DNA of 64,000 nucleotides from Ectopseudomonas mendocina. Lineage in GTDB: Bacteria; Pseudomonadota; Gammaproteobacteria; Pseudomonadales; Pseudomonadaceae. Position 1 is the first letter of the stretch, and the number at the start of each line of letters is the position of its first letter. The stretch covers positions 1 through 64,000 of the forward strand of contig NZ_JADTQG010000019.1 of NCBI RefSeq assembly GCF_016008875.1. The letters are read 5' to 3'. The notes below the pieces were generated by a model. That model was given only the letters and a program-made list of their open reading frames with translations. It was not told the origin of the DNA and made no database searches. Of this stretch, positions 20,467-29,232 are shown one piece after another. Made by a program: the position numbers and the translations under genes.

Positions 20467-21183
20467 ATGGATCTCAAAGAAAGCGATATTCTCGGTGATG
20501 CAATCGGCCAGCACTGGTATTACCAGTCGAAGATGAAGGCCGTCAGGCGGCTGCTCGGCAACATCCCCGCCAGACAAATACTGGACGTGGGCGCAGGCTC
20601 GGGCTTCTTTTCCCGCGGGCTTCTCGCCGAAGGTCACGCCGAGCAGGCCTGCTGCGTGGACATCAGCTATCCCGCGGACTCGGACGCCACCCATGCCGGA
20701 AAGCCCATCAGTTTCAGGATAAACATCGACCAGATCGACGCCGACCTGGTATTGCTGATGGATGTACTCGAACACGTCGACGACGACGTAGGCCTGCTTA
20801 GCGACTACGTTGCCAAGGTTCCCAGCGGGGCGCTGTTCCTGATATCGGTCCCGGCGTTCAACTTCCTGTGGAGCGGGCATGACGTATTCCTGGAGCACCG
20901 CAGACGCTACGACCTGCCCCAGATCGAACAGGTGGCGCGACGTGCTGGCTTGGAGGTCACGCTGGGCAGCTATTACTTTGGCGCTGTCTTTCCAATCGCA
21001 GCGGCCACCCGCCTAGCCGGCAGGTTGTCAGGCCAGAACCAACAGCAGCCGCGCTCTCAATTGAAAATGCATCATCCAGCTGTCAACACCGTGCTGGCAA
21101 AGCTCTCCAGCCTGGAATTACCACTGTTGCGGCACAACCGCTTAGCAGGGCTGACAGCCTTCTGCCTGGCCAGAAAGCCATGA
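20467..21183 (+). CDS. Class I SAM-dependent methyltransferase
   Basis: 238 residues with a Rossmann methyltransferase core: motif I ILDVGAGSGFFSRGLL (about 38-53), and LVLLMDVLEHVDDDVG (about 92-107) as the post-II segment. The motif DVLEHV is common in methyltransferases of cell-surface and lipid pathways. It lies three bases after the gtrB-like gene and overlaps the gtrA-like gene as ATGA, so it belongs to the lipid-linked sugar unit. It could methylate the sugar or lipid carrier before flipping; the substrate cannot be told. Confidence 0.8.
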   Translation: MDLKESDILGDAIGQHWYYQSKMKAVRRLLGNIPARQILDVGAGSGFFSRGLLAEGHAEQACCVDISYPADSDATHAGKPISFRINIDQIDADLVLLMDVLEHVDDDVGLLSDYVAKVPSGALFLISVPAFNFLWSGHDVFLEHRRRYDLPQIEQVARRAGLEVTLGSYYFGAVFPIAAATRLAGRLSGQNQQQPRSQLKMHHPAVNTVLAKLSSLELPLLRHNRLAGLTAFCLARKP

Positions 21184-21611
21184 CCAACAGGAAGCAGATG
21201 CCCGCGCGCCTGCTACGCGAGATGATCATCGCCTCGCGCTTCACCCTGGTCGGGATCACCGCCACCGGCGTCCATATACTGGTGCTCTGGTTATTGATCA
21301 GCCACGCTGGGCTATCCACATTGCTGGCAAACCTGTTTGCATTTATGACTGCGTTCGGCATCTCCTTCGCCGGCAACTACATCTGGACATTCTCCGCACC
21401 TGGCCAGCCGTACAAGGCAGTGCGTCGCTTCCTGCTGATATCCGGCACGGCCTTCGTCACCAACAGCCTGTTGCTGGCATGGCTGCTGAGCACCAAATGG
21501 CTCGCACCCATACATGCCGCACTGTTTTGCGCCGCCGCGATCCCGGCGATCACCTTTGTCGCCAGCCGGCTGTGGGGATTCAATTATTCACGACGTGCGC
21601 CAGAGAAATAG
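21180..21611 (+). CDS. GtrA family flippase-like membrane protein
   Basis: A 143-residue protein with four predicted helices (about 18-40, 45-68, 80-100, 110-130), the size and form of the GtrA family. GtrA proteins are thought to flip undecaprenyl-phosphate-linked sugars from cytoplasm to periplasm. The signature NYIWTFS follows helix 2, and F-N-Y near the end is also typical. The start overlaps the methyltransferase stop as ATGA. With the GtrB-like gene and the two DUF6311 genes it completes a three-component glycosylation module. Confidence 0.85.
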   Translation: MTNRKQMPARLLREMIIASRFTLVGITATGVHILVLWLLISHAGLSTLLANLFAFMTAFGISFAGNYIWTFSAPGQPYKAVRRFLLISGTAFVTNSLLLAWLLSTKWLAPIHAALFCAAAIPAITFVASRLWGFNYSRRAPEK

Positions 21612-21662
21612 TCGAAGGTCTCAAGAGCCCCTTTCCCACCTGACTTTTGTCGGAACATTCAA

Positions 21663-23723
21663 ATGCCCAACAGCACTCCATCTTGGCAGTCACTCTGGAT
21701 TCCAGCCACTCTGGGTGTAGTTCTTTTTATTGCCCTGGGGGGACTAAAAATCCTCGATCCGTCCAGTATCGGATGGCTCATGCGCGGCCTGCTCGATCCT
21801 CCCACCTACCAGTTAGGCTGGGAGTTCTTCCGACACACCCCCTGGATGCAGTTTCCGCTGGGTGCAAACCCCGATTACGGTATGGCCCTGGGAAGCTCTA
21901 TCGTCTTTTCCGACTCGCTGCCGTTGTTCGCCCTGCCCTTCAAGCTGCTCGATCCCTGGCTACCGGAAACCTTCCAGTACTTCGGCCTGTGGATACTCAC
22001 CTGCTTCATGTTACATGCCGTATTCGCCTACCTACTGCTTTCCCGCTTCACCGACAACAGATGGTTGCTGGTCGTTGGCACCAGCCTGCTATTGCTAATG
22101 CCGGCCTACCTCATGCGCATGACCATCCATATGGTTCTGAGCGGACAATGGTTGCTACTAGCCGGTTTCTACCTTTATTTCGCGGAGCGCTTCAGGGATC
22201 GCTTCTGGGTTGGCCTGTTGATCGTGGCGACACTGACGCATGCCTATTTTCTGGTGATGCTGGGCGCGATCTGGGCAGCCGATCTATTGCAGCGCCTACT
22301 CAAGCGTGAGCACGACATCGCCAGATGTCTGCTCCGCACCGCTGCAGGGATAGTGCCGGTCGTTGTGCTGATGTGGCTGCTCGGCTACTTCATGCTCGGC
22401 CCGTCCCCCGTAGCCCCACAGGGGTATCTGCGGATGAACCTGCTATCGTTCGTAGACTCGCGGGGTGAGTGGTCGAGGTTGCTTCCCGATCTTCAGACGG
22501 ACTTCTGGGACAGCGACGGCTTTGCCTACATGGGTGCCGGGATGCTTCTCCTGCTGGCGCTGGCACCCGTTCTGATCTGGAGGAAAACAGCACATGCCAC
22601 GCGCCGCCACAGCGCATGGCCGCTGATCTTGATGAGTCTCAGCCTGCTATTGATAGCGCTGACCAACACGGTAAATATCGGCCCTTACACCGCCGTGCAG
22701 TTCGACGTGCCCGAACTGGTCACGCGCGCCTATCAGACATTCCGCTCCCCGGGGCGGCTGTTCTGGCCAACCTACTATCTGCTCGGAGTCATCACCATCG
22801 TCTTGGTTTGTCTGCGTCTACCAGCCAGAGCAGCCCTGCCGGTGTTATCCCTCGCACTGGTGATTCAGCTCTATGACCTATCCAAGATGCTGCCGCGCAT
22901 CCACGACTACTTCACTCAAGAAACGAGTTGGCAAAGCCCGCTAGTAGCACCAATGTGGGACGAGCTTGGCGGGCGCTACCAGAAAATTCTCTATGTACTG
23001 CCGCACAACAGTGCACCACACTTCATCCTCCTCGCCGACCTGGCAAATCGTTATCGCATGGGGGTAAACATCGGTAACTTCGCCCGCGTCGATCTACGCA
23101 AGGAGAAGGAACACCAAGAAGAAATACTCGCCGCCATCAGCACCGGTCAGTTCGACCCGCAGGCAATCTACGTGTTCATGAACAATGAACTGTGGGAACA
23201 GGCCAAATCGAACATGGGTCCCGAGGACCAGGCCGGAACACTTGATGAAACGATGCTAGTACTACCCAACCTGAAAAGATGCGCAGACTGCAAGCGGCAG
23301 GGCTTTTCCGAGCGGATCTGGGGCAGCTGGCCCGCAAATCAGTTGCCTACCCTGATCGGCGATTTGCGTGACGAGCGCCTGGTCGCTCGCCCCGGCGTTG
23401 CCGGTTACCTCAGTTATGGCCCTTACACGCAGATTCCGGCCGGTCCGGTGGAGTACGCAATCACCTATGCGAGCGAAGCGACGCCAGATATCGAAGTAGG
23501 TACCTGGGATATCGTGAGCAATGCTACTGAGGCCCCGCTAGTGCTGGGCAACGGTCTCTTGAACGGGACCGCAGGCCAGCAGCGGACGTTGAGGGGGCAG
23601 ATGAACCTGAACGAAGCCAGACCGCAGAGCGAAATCCGGACGCTGAGCAACGGTGGACATGAGCTGCAACTGATACGCATCGAACTGAAGCGCGCTCCGC
23701 TATTCCAGACGACAACGCCCTGA
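21663..23723 (+). CDS. DUF6311-type GT-C membrane glycosyltransferase, copy 2
   Basis: A 686-residue paralog of the protein at 17302-19407 with the same plan: about ten to twelve helices, then an outside beta-rich tail. Shared signposts include SLPLFALPFKLLDPWLPETFQYFG in the first third, FRSPGRLFWPTYY near residue 360, and the tail blocks PGVAGYLSYGPY, VGTWDIV and LSNGGHELQL. Overall similarity looks moderate; the two are old duplicates rather than recent copies. A GGA site lies eight bases before ATG. Presumed role: second periplasmic transferase, using the same or a different acceptor. No direct evidence for substrate. Confidence 0.74.
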   Translation: MPNSTPSWQSLWIPATLGVVLFIALGGLKILDPSSIGWLMRGLLDPPTYQLGWEFFRHTPWMQFPLGANPDYGMALGSSIVFSDSLPLFALPFKLLDPWLPETFQYFGLWILTCFMLHAVFAYLLLSRFTDNRWLLVVGTSLLLLMPAYLMRMTIHMVLSGQWLLLAGFYLYFAERFRDRFWVGLLIVATLTHAYFLVMLGAIWAADLLQRLLKREHDIARCLLRTAAGIVPVVVLMWLLGYFMLGPSPVAPQGYLRMNLLSFVDSRGEWSRLLPDLQTDFWDSDGFAYMGAGMLLLLALAPVLIWRKTAHATRRHSAWPLILMSLSLLLIALTNTVNIGPYTAVQFDVPELVTRAYQTFRSPGRLFWPTYYLLGVITIVLVCLRLPARAALPVLSLALVIQLYDLSKMLPRIHDYFTQETSWQSPLVAPMWDELGGRYQKILYVLPHNSAPHFILLADLANRYRMGVNIGNFARVDLRKEKEHQEEILAAISTGQFDPQAIYVFMNNELWEQAKSNMGPEDQAGTLDETMLVLPNLKRCADCKRQGFSERIWGSWPANQLPTLIGDLRDERLVARPGVAGYLSYGPYTQIPAGPVEYAITYASEATPDIEVGTWDIVSNATEAPLVLGNGLLNGTAGQQRTLRGQMNLNEARPQSEIRTLSNGGHELQLIRIELKRAPLFQTTTP

Positions 23724-23740
23724 TCAGGACCAGAAATCTC

Positions 23741-24787
23741 ATGTTAGGTATCATGCGTTTCATTCTGGCAATTCTGGTTCTGCTTTCCCATGCGAACGGC
23801 ACAGGATTCAAGCTCAACCTCGGCGTGGCCGCCGTTATTATCTTTTACTTTATCAGCGGCTACCTGATGCAGCGCAGCTATGCCCGCTTTCTCATGCACT
23901 CCCCTACGCCGATTCGCAGCTTCTACGCAGATCGCCTACTCAAGCTCTTCCCGCAATACGCGCTCGTGGTATTGGCCAGCTTTGCTCTCATCGCCGTAAT
24001 CGGTCCCGCCCAGAACGTGTTGTTCATGGGACAGGAGCCTAGTCTCGACAAGATACTTCTCAACCTTGCCTTGCTGCCTGCGAACTACGTATTCGCCCCG
24101 TTAGTGATCGAGCAGATGCTGCCACACCCTATCGTGCCGCCGGCCTGGTCTCTGGCAGCCGAGTTCCATTTCTACCTGCTGCTGCCCATGATTTTCCTGC
24201 TGCCACGCAAAGGGCTTCTGGCATTGCTCGGTGTCTCAGCCTGCATCCAGGTCAGCGCAATGTTCTTCGCCGACGGGCCGTTTAATAGTGATAACTTCGG
24301 CTACCGCTTCATTTTCGGCGTGCTGACATTCTTTTTATTCGGTTATGCCTACAGTAAGCGCGATGATTCTTTCTTCGCACGAATGGCCCAGTTCATCTGG
24401 CTGGTCTATGCAGCACTGCTTCTGGTGGTGGCGCCTACTTTCCAAATGCTACGCCATCCACACGTCATGGAGCTGCTGCTGGGGGCGGTACTGGCCTGGC
24501 CACTGACAGCGACAGCTCTTGCCAACACTGCAACAAAGAATTGGCTTACGCAGGCCGACAATATTCTGGGGCGTCTTGCCTATCCCATATTCATCAGCCA
24601 TTTCCTGGTCTTCTACCTGTGCGAAAAACTACTCAGGCTGACCTCGACCGAGCAGCCTCTATACATACCAGCCGCAATCACGATCTGTATGCTCCTCTCC
24701 TGCGGGCTGATGTGGATGCAGAGAGGTATCGACACTTATCGCCTGCGCCGCAGAGGTTTTCGTAGCATGGCGGCACAAGCCGCCTAA
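23741..24787 (+). CDS. Acyltransferase family 3 (OafA-like, membrane-only)
   Basis: 348 residues, about ten helices, no periplasmic SGNH tail. The start LAILVLLSHANG holds the conserved His of helix 1, followed by AAVIIFYFISGYLMQRSY and a basic DRLLKLFPQY segment, all typical of acyltransferase family 3. These proteins move acetyl or other acyl groups across the membrane to sugars. It ends the plus-strand unit of the island. ATG 23741 has AGGA 10 bases upstream; ATG 23753 is an alternative. Likely O-acylates the polysaccharide made or decorated by neighbours. Confidence 0.8.
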   Translation: MLGIMRFILAILVLLSHANGTGFKLNLGVAAVIIFYFISGYLMQRSYARFLMHSPTPIRSFYADRLLKLFPQYALVVLASFALIAVIGPAQNVLFMGQEPSLDKILLNLALLPANYVFAPLVIEQMLPHPIVPPAWSLAAEFHFYLLLPMIFLLPRKGLLALLGVSACIQVSAMFFADGPFNSDNFGYRFIFGVLTFFLFGYAYSKRDDSFFARMAQFIWLVYAALLLVVAPTFQMLRHPHVMELLLGAVLAWPLTATALANTATKNWLTQADNILGRLAYPIFISHFLVFYLCEKLLRLTSTEQPLYIPAAITICMLLSCGLMWMQRGIDTYRLRRRGFRSMAAQAA

Positions 24788-24793
24788 GCGCAG

Positions 24794-25630
24794 TTAGACA
24801 ACCAAAGGCTTGCGCGCAATGATCGCCTGGCTTTTCGGCATAACGTTATCGAGCGCCTGTTTGACCTGGGCACCGCCCGGTTGCTTCAGCAGCGCTGCCC
24901 AGGTTCTGGCCCAACTGTTCAACAATGGATGATCGGGCGCAGTCAAATCTTTCTTGCAGACCCAAAAGAAAGCCCACCAAACTGCCCAGTAAAATCCGTA
25001 ATAGTTTCGTTGCTCGATAACTAAACCGGCATCCAGTACCAGTCGTTCAAAATCGTCGCGGCTGAAGACGTTGATGTGGTTGGGTTTCATGAAGTGCGCA
25101 GCGGGTGCCAACTGTTGCTGAACCCCCTCACTAGCGGCGTCTGGCACAGTCAGCAGATACATAGCTCCGGGTTTTCCCACCCGTACCAACTCGCGCATAA
25201 AGTCGGTAGGTACGTCCACGTGTTCGAGAACCTCCATGGCAATAATCTTGTCGAGATGGGCATCGGGCAGCGGCAGGGGGTTACCGTCCGTGACCAATGG
25301 ATGCAATGCCCTGGCGGGTGAATCTTGCAGTAGTCTTTCAACCGCGCTGACACGCTCAGGGTCGATATCAGCGAAGATGACTTCGGCCTTCATCTTGGCG
25401 CAGAAATGAGTGAAGGGCCCCTCGCCACAACCCACGTCCAGCACCCTGTCCTCGGGGAGAATCGGAAAACCTTTCAGCAATTCACCGGTTTCGGTATTGA
25501 ACCAGCCGCTCAGACAGGCATCGACCAAAGCGAAATCATCCGACAAGGCTTCTGCTTCAGAACCTCCAGGTTGTGCTGCAGGAATAGGGCTTGATTCGCT
25601 GAAGAATTTCTTGAAAGCGCTGAACATCAC
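24794..25630 (-). CDS. Class I SAM-dependent methyltransferase, paralog A
   Basis: 278 residues with a short N-terminal tail and a Rossmann methyltransferase core: LDVGCGEGPFTHFCAKM (motif I), FADIDPERV (acidic loop), IIAMEVLEHVDVPTDFMREL, and the distinctive PNHINVFSRDDFERLV and NYYGFYWAVWW blocks. The last two blocks recur in the gene at 26793-27683, so these are paralogs. It is the last gene of the minus-strand unit and overlaps the acyltransferase by four bases. A role in capping or methylating rhamnan sugars is suggested by similar genes next to the P. aeruginosa CPA operon; that comparison is from memory. Confidence 0.8.
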   Translation of the reverse strand: MMFSAFKKFFSESSPIPAAQPGGSEAEALSDDFALVDACLSGWFNTETGELLKGFPILPEDRVLDVGCGEGPFTHFCAKMKAEVIFADIDPERVSAVERLLQDSPARALHPLVTDGNPLPLPDAHLDKIIAMEVLEHVDVPTDFMRELVRVGKPGAMYLLTVPDAASEGVQQQLAPAAHFMKPNHINVFSRDDFERLVLDAGLVIEQRNYYGFYWAVWWAFFWVCKKDLTAPDHPLLNSWARTWAALLKQPGGAQVKQALDNVMPKSQAIIARKPLVV

Positions 25631-26796
25631 GATTCCTTGACTCGTTGACTGGCCTGACCGTCTTTCAAACTATTTTGAGCAGCGCCGCCAGTCAGGAACC
25701 GTCTGGCCACGACCGCGCCATGCCGGCGCAAGGGTGTTTCGATCAGGCGATAGTTGAGTTCGCTGCCCATAATGATCAGCGCAGCCGCTATGAATAGAAA
25801 TGGATAGAACAGCTCCTCACCGAGTGCTGAGTCAGGACTGACCCGGTGCCAGATCTCCCGTGTCGTGAAGAACGCCGGTATATGGATCAGATAGATGGCA
25901 TAGGAGCGGGTTCCGACCCACAGCAGCACCTGCCTGAAAGGATTGGTCGGCACGAACAGACGCAAGTCGTAAGAGGCCATCCAGACCAGCAAGGCCGAAA
26001 GCACCGCGAACAGGCTGAAGCGGTACGACACCACATTCAGCACTTCGGATCCCACCACGCCCATGCAGAGAAAGATGCCGGCCATCACCGCCGTGCCCAC
26101 GCCTCGCCGGCGTAGGAACTCGGGGCGCACCAGAGCGTAGCTGGCGTGCTGACTCCAGATCGCCAACAGTACGCCGAGGGCAATGGCATCGGTGCGGAAC
26201 ATCACGCTCAGCAGCGTTCGGCTCGACAGCAGTTGGACGATCACCACGGCGATCAGCACATAAGGCAGGTAGCGCCGGGTCAGCAGCGCCAGCAGGGGCA
26301 AAACCAGATAGAACTGCTCCTCCAGCGACAGGGTCCAGTAGACGAAGCTGGCACCATATTCACGACTGCCGAAGGTTTCTGCGAAGCGCAGGTTCGCCAC
26401 CTGCAGCACGCCGGCTACCGTCGCCTCGACATTTGCCCGCAAGGTGCCGAATGCTCCCGAGTCGTTGAACAGGAAGGATGCCAGCAGTATCAGCGCCAGC
26501 CAGATCCAGGCCGACGGCAGCAGGCGCCAGGCCCGACGAATCCAGAATGCAACGGTAATGCGGGTAGACATCTGTGCGTTGTCGCTGGCTTGCAATCTGG
26601 GTAACAGATCACGCGCGATGACGAAGCCGGAAATTGCAAAGAACAGGTCAACACCAAAACCGCCACCGAAATAGACACCCAGACGCGCCAGTGCCGGTGT
26701 GGTCCAGGTAAACAGGTTGCCCAGCGCATGATGTAAAACCACGAAAAGCACAGCGAACGCGCGCAGTATCTCGATATCGTCGATTCTTCTGCTCAT
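25627..26796 (-). CDS. Acyltransferase family 3 (O-acetyltransferase-like)
   Basis: 389 residues, about ten helices. Typical family 3 features: IEILRAFAVLFVVLHHALGN with the conserved His, FGVDLFFAISGFVIARDL, and SLEEQFYLVLPLLALLTR. ATG 26796 is chosen since it overlaps the stop of the preceding methyltransferase gene as ATGA; the longer open frame upstream is a shadow of that gene. It likely O-acylates a surface glycan. It sits between two paralogous methyltransferases. Confidence 0.85.
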   Translation of the reverse strand: MSRRIDDIEILRAFAVLFVVLHHALGNLFTWTTPALARLGVYFGGGFGVDLFFAISGFVIARDLLPRLQASDNAQMSTRITVAFWIRRAWRLLPSAWIWLALILLASFLFNDSGAFGTLRANVEATVAGVLQVANLRFAETFGSREYGASFVYWTLSLEEQFYLVLPLLALLTRRYLPYVLIAVVIVQLLSSRTLLSVMFRTDAIALGVLLAIWSQHASYALVRPEFLRRRGVGTAVMAGIFLCMGVVGSEVLNVVSYRFSLFAVLSALLVWMASYDLRLFVPTNPFRQVLLWVGTRSYAIYLIHIPAFFTTREIWHRVSPDSALGEELFYPFLFIAAALIIMGSELNYRLIETPLRRHGAVVARRFLTGGAAQNSLKDGQASQRVKES

Positions 26797-27683
26797 GGCT
26801 GCTGCCCCACTGACAGCGGCTTGCGTGCCAGGATGATCTGAGTCTTGGGCAACGCATCGTCCAGAGCCCGGCGAATCCTGTCTCCTCCGGGCAGGTGAAT
26901 GGTCTGGTGCCACAGTGACGCCCACTGGTCGAGCAACGGATTGAACGGTCCATGGATCTGATCATGGGTCGCCCCCTGGAACACATGGCCTTCCGCTTCC
27001 CTGGTGCCCCAGAACAACATCATCCACAGCGTCCAGTAGAAGCCATAGTACTCGCGCGATTCGATCACCAGCCCTGCGCTTTCCACCAGGTCGGCGAATG
27101 CATCTCGAGAAAAGACGTTGATATGGTTGGGCGCCTCGAAATGCACGGACGGGGCAATAACCTGCTGCAGCTCCTCGCTGCGCTGATCGGGCACCGAGAT
27201 GAAGTACTGGGCGCCAGGACGCCCCACACGCACCAATTCACGCAGGATTTCCAGGGGCTGCTCGACATGCTCGAGAACCTCTAGCGCGATGATCCTGGTG
27301 GCCAAGGCATCCGGCAAGGGCAGCGGCAGACTGTCCGATACGATGCCCTGCGATTCACGGGCTGGCGTCCGGGCAACCTGCTCACGCAACGACTCGACCT
27401 TGTCCGCCTCGCTGTCGGTGAAGATCACATGGGCGCCGCGTCGGGCGCAAAACAGCGTGCTGCCGCCATGCCCGCAGCCCAGATCCAGCACCGTATCGTC
27501 CGCGCTGATGGCAAAGCCACGAAACAGCTCATCGGTCCCGTTCTGAAACCAGCCGCCCATTACGGCATCGACCAGACCACAATCCCGAGAGCCGACGCTG
27601 CACACCGCTGCTTCGGCCGGATTGACCGCGGATTCCGGTTCAGGACGGGACATGCCCCGCCACCATTCACGCAAGGCTCGCAC
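26793..27683 (-). CDS. Class I SAM-dependent methyltransferase, paralog B
   Basis: 296 residues. Motif I is LDLGCGHGGSTLFCAR, the acidic loop FTDSEADKV, followed by RIIALEVLEHVEQPLEILREL. The PNHINVFSRDAFADLV and EYYGFYWTLWMM blocks match paralog A at 24794-25630. GTG 27683 is used as start: GGAGG lies nine bases before it. ATG 27653 is the alternative. The start overlaps the upstream glycosyltransferase by 17 bases. Probably methylates a sugar of the same glycan. Confidence 0.8.
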   Translation of the reverse strand: MRALREWWRGMSRPEPESAVNPAEAAVCSVGSRDCGLVDAVMGGWFQNGTDELFRGFAISADDTVLDLGCGHGGSTLFCARRGAHVIFTDSEADKVESLREQVARTPARESQGIVSDSLPLPLPDALATRIIALEVLEHVEQPLEILRELVRVGRPGAQYFISVPDQRSEELQQVIAPSVHFEAPNHINVFSRDAFADLVESAGLVIESREYYGFYWTLWMMLFWGTREAEGHVFQGATHDQIHGPFNPLLDQWASLWHQTIHLPGGDRIRRALDDALPKTQIILARKPLSVGQQP

Positions 27684-29232
27684 GCGCTACCGCCTCCTCA
27701 CTCAGCAGTGCCTGAATTCGCCCTCGGGCAACCTCTCGCGAGCAGTGCCCACGCATACGCTCGACCGCACTGGTCGCCATACGCTGGTAGCGCTCAGGAT
27801 CGGTCGTTATGCACTGGTAGGCGTTCAGGTAGGCATCTCGCAAGGAGGCCCAGTCGATCTGATGACGCCGGGTGCGGTAAGCCAGGCGCGGGTCATGCGA
27901 CCAGGCCGTGAAGTCGAGCCAGCTATCGACCACGAATGCGACCTGCTCGTCGATGTAATCCAGCATCGCCGAATGCCGCGGAGCGACTGCAGGCTTGCCG
28001 CAGGAAAGAAACTCCATCAACGGCAGGCACTGCCCTTCTCCGTGAGAAGCGTTGACTGCGTAGGCACTGGCCTGGACCAGCGCTTCGAAGTCTTCGCCGT
28101 CCAGATAACCATGCAGCAGCACGATGCGGCACTGGAATCTGGGCATGCGCGCCATCCAGATCAGCATGTCGTGCATGGCGGACAGGTATTCATGATGCCC
28201 CAGCTTGAATACCAGGGTCGCATCCGGAACGTCACGGAAAGCGGCGCAGAAGGCCGTAAGCATGTCGGCCCAGTTCTTGCGCCCGTCATAAGGATTGAAC
28301 AGGGCCGTGAAGATCACTCCGGACAGCTGGACCTCGCATTCACCCGGTTGCCAGTCCGGCATCTTCGGTGTGAGGCCTTTTTCCTCCGGCTGCGGGGGCT
28401 CGACCATATTGCGCGGCTCGAGCGGCTTGTCACCATCCTGTACCACTATCTCCAGCGGCGCACCGTCAGGCTTGGGCAACATGGGCAGAAGAGGCTGTAG
28501 CACCTTGAGATACCACTCGCCGAGATAACGCCGGGTAATGCGGTAGCGTGATTGCCCAACGCTTTCCGTTGGTACGGTTACCGCCGAGCTGGCCCGTGCA
28601 CGTGCAGCCGCTCCCTCATGCTCGCGAATGGCCTGCACCACGCGCGCGGTCGCGGCGCTGCCGAATATATGAGGGGCCAGCGCAGGGTCTCGCGTGTCGA
28701 CCACGACCCCCGACGCCATCTTGATCGTCACGCTGTCATTGGGAAGTTGCCCGGCCCACTTCTGCCGGAACGCAGCAAACTTGTCCCAAACGGGTGAAGG
28801 TACGGAAATGATCGGAAAACCGTCGCCCAGCTCCCGGCGTACGGCATCGACGATCATCCGTGAATGGGTGATGCCCTGACCGCACTGTCGCAAAACGTGA
28901 CGCCAGTCCTGTTGAGGCTCATCCAGCCATGATTCGCTGGGAATACTGTCAAACTCCCAGGCAAACACCGGAATTGTGGGGCAACGCAACCGGGTTAGCG
29001 TCTTGTGCGGAGGCGAGAACGAAAGGAACACACAGCGCTCGCTAGCGGCGCGAGCCGCTTCATACAGCGGATCGACTTGCCGCTCGGGTTCGTCCACGAC
29101 CACGATCTCGCCCAGCGTCTGCAGGACAGGCAAGAAGTCGCGCAATACGAAGTAGTAACTGTACTCGGGAAGCCCCATGCTGCTGGCGATCCTGGCAGCG
29201 GTGACCTGGGAATAGACCAGAATCTTCATCAC
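27667..29232 (-). CDS. GT-B glycosyltransferase (family 4-like), large paralog A
   Basis: 521 residues. The N-terminus (MMKILVYSQVTAARIASSMG) and the block LPEYSYYFVLRDFLPVL are shared with the next gene. The donor half carries FTALFNPYDGRKNWADML, FKLGHHEYLS, VLLHGYLDGEDFEALV and HGEGQCLPLMEFLSCGKP, an E-x7-E type nucleotide-sugar site. About 100 residues between (about 200-300) are less ordered and Pro-rich. ATG overlaps the stop of the upstream paralog as ATGA. It should extend or cap the glycan in the cytoplasm; the sugar is unknown. Confidence 0.78.
   Translation of the reverse strand: MMKILVYSQVTAARIASSMGLPEYSYYFVLRDFLPVLQTLGEIVVVDEPERQVDPLYEAARAASERCVFLSFSPPHKTLTRLRCPTIPVFAWEFDSIPSESWLDEPQQDWRHVLRQCGQGITHSRMIVDAVRRELGDGFPIISVPSPVWDKFAAFRQKWAGQLPNDSVTIKMASGVVVDTRDPALAPHIFGSAATARVVQAIREHEGAAARARASSAVTVPTESVGQSRYRITRRYLGEWYLKVLQPLLPMLPKPDGAPLEIVVQDGDKPLEPRNMVEPPQPEEKGLTPKMPDWQPGECEVQLSGVIFTALFNPYDGRKNWADMLTAFCAAFRDVPDATLVFKLGHHEYLSAMHDMLIWMARMPRFQCRIVLLHGYLDGEDFEALVQASAYAVNASHGEGQCLPLMEFLSCGKPAVAPRHSAMLDYIDEQVAFVVDSWLDFTAWSHDPRLAYRTRRHQIDWASLRDAYLNAYQCITTDPERYQRMATSAVERMRGHCSREVARGRIQALLSEEAVARASLA

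Noticed and set aside
17302-24787. Prophage or serotype-converting phage origin for the gtr-like module
   Set aside because: No integrase, att-like repeats or phage structural genes are seen; resemblance is functional only.
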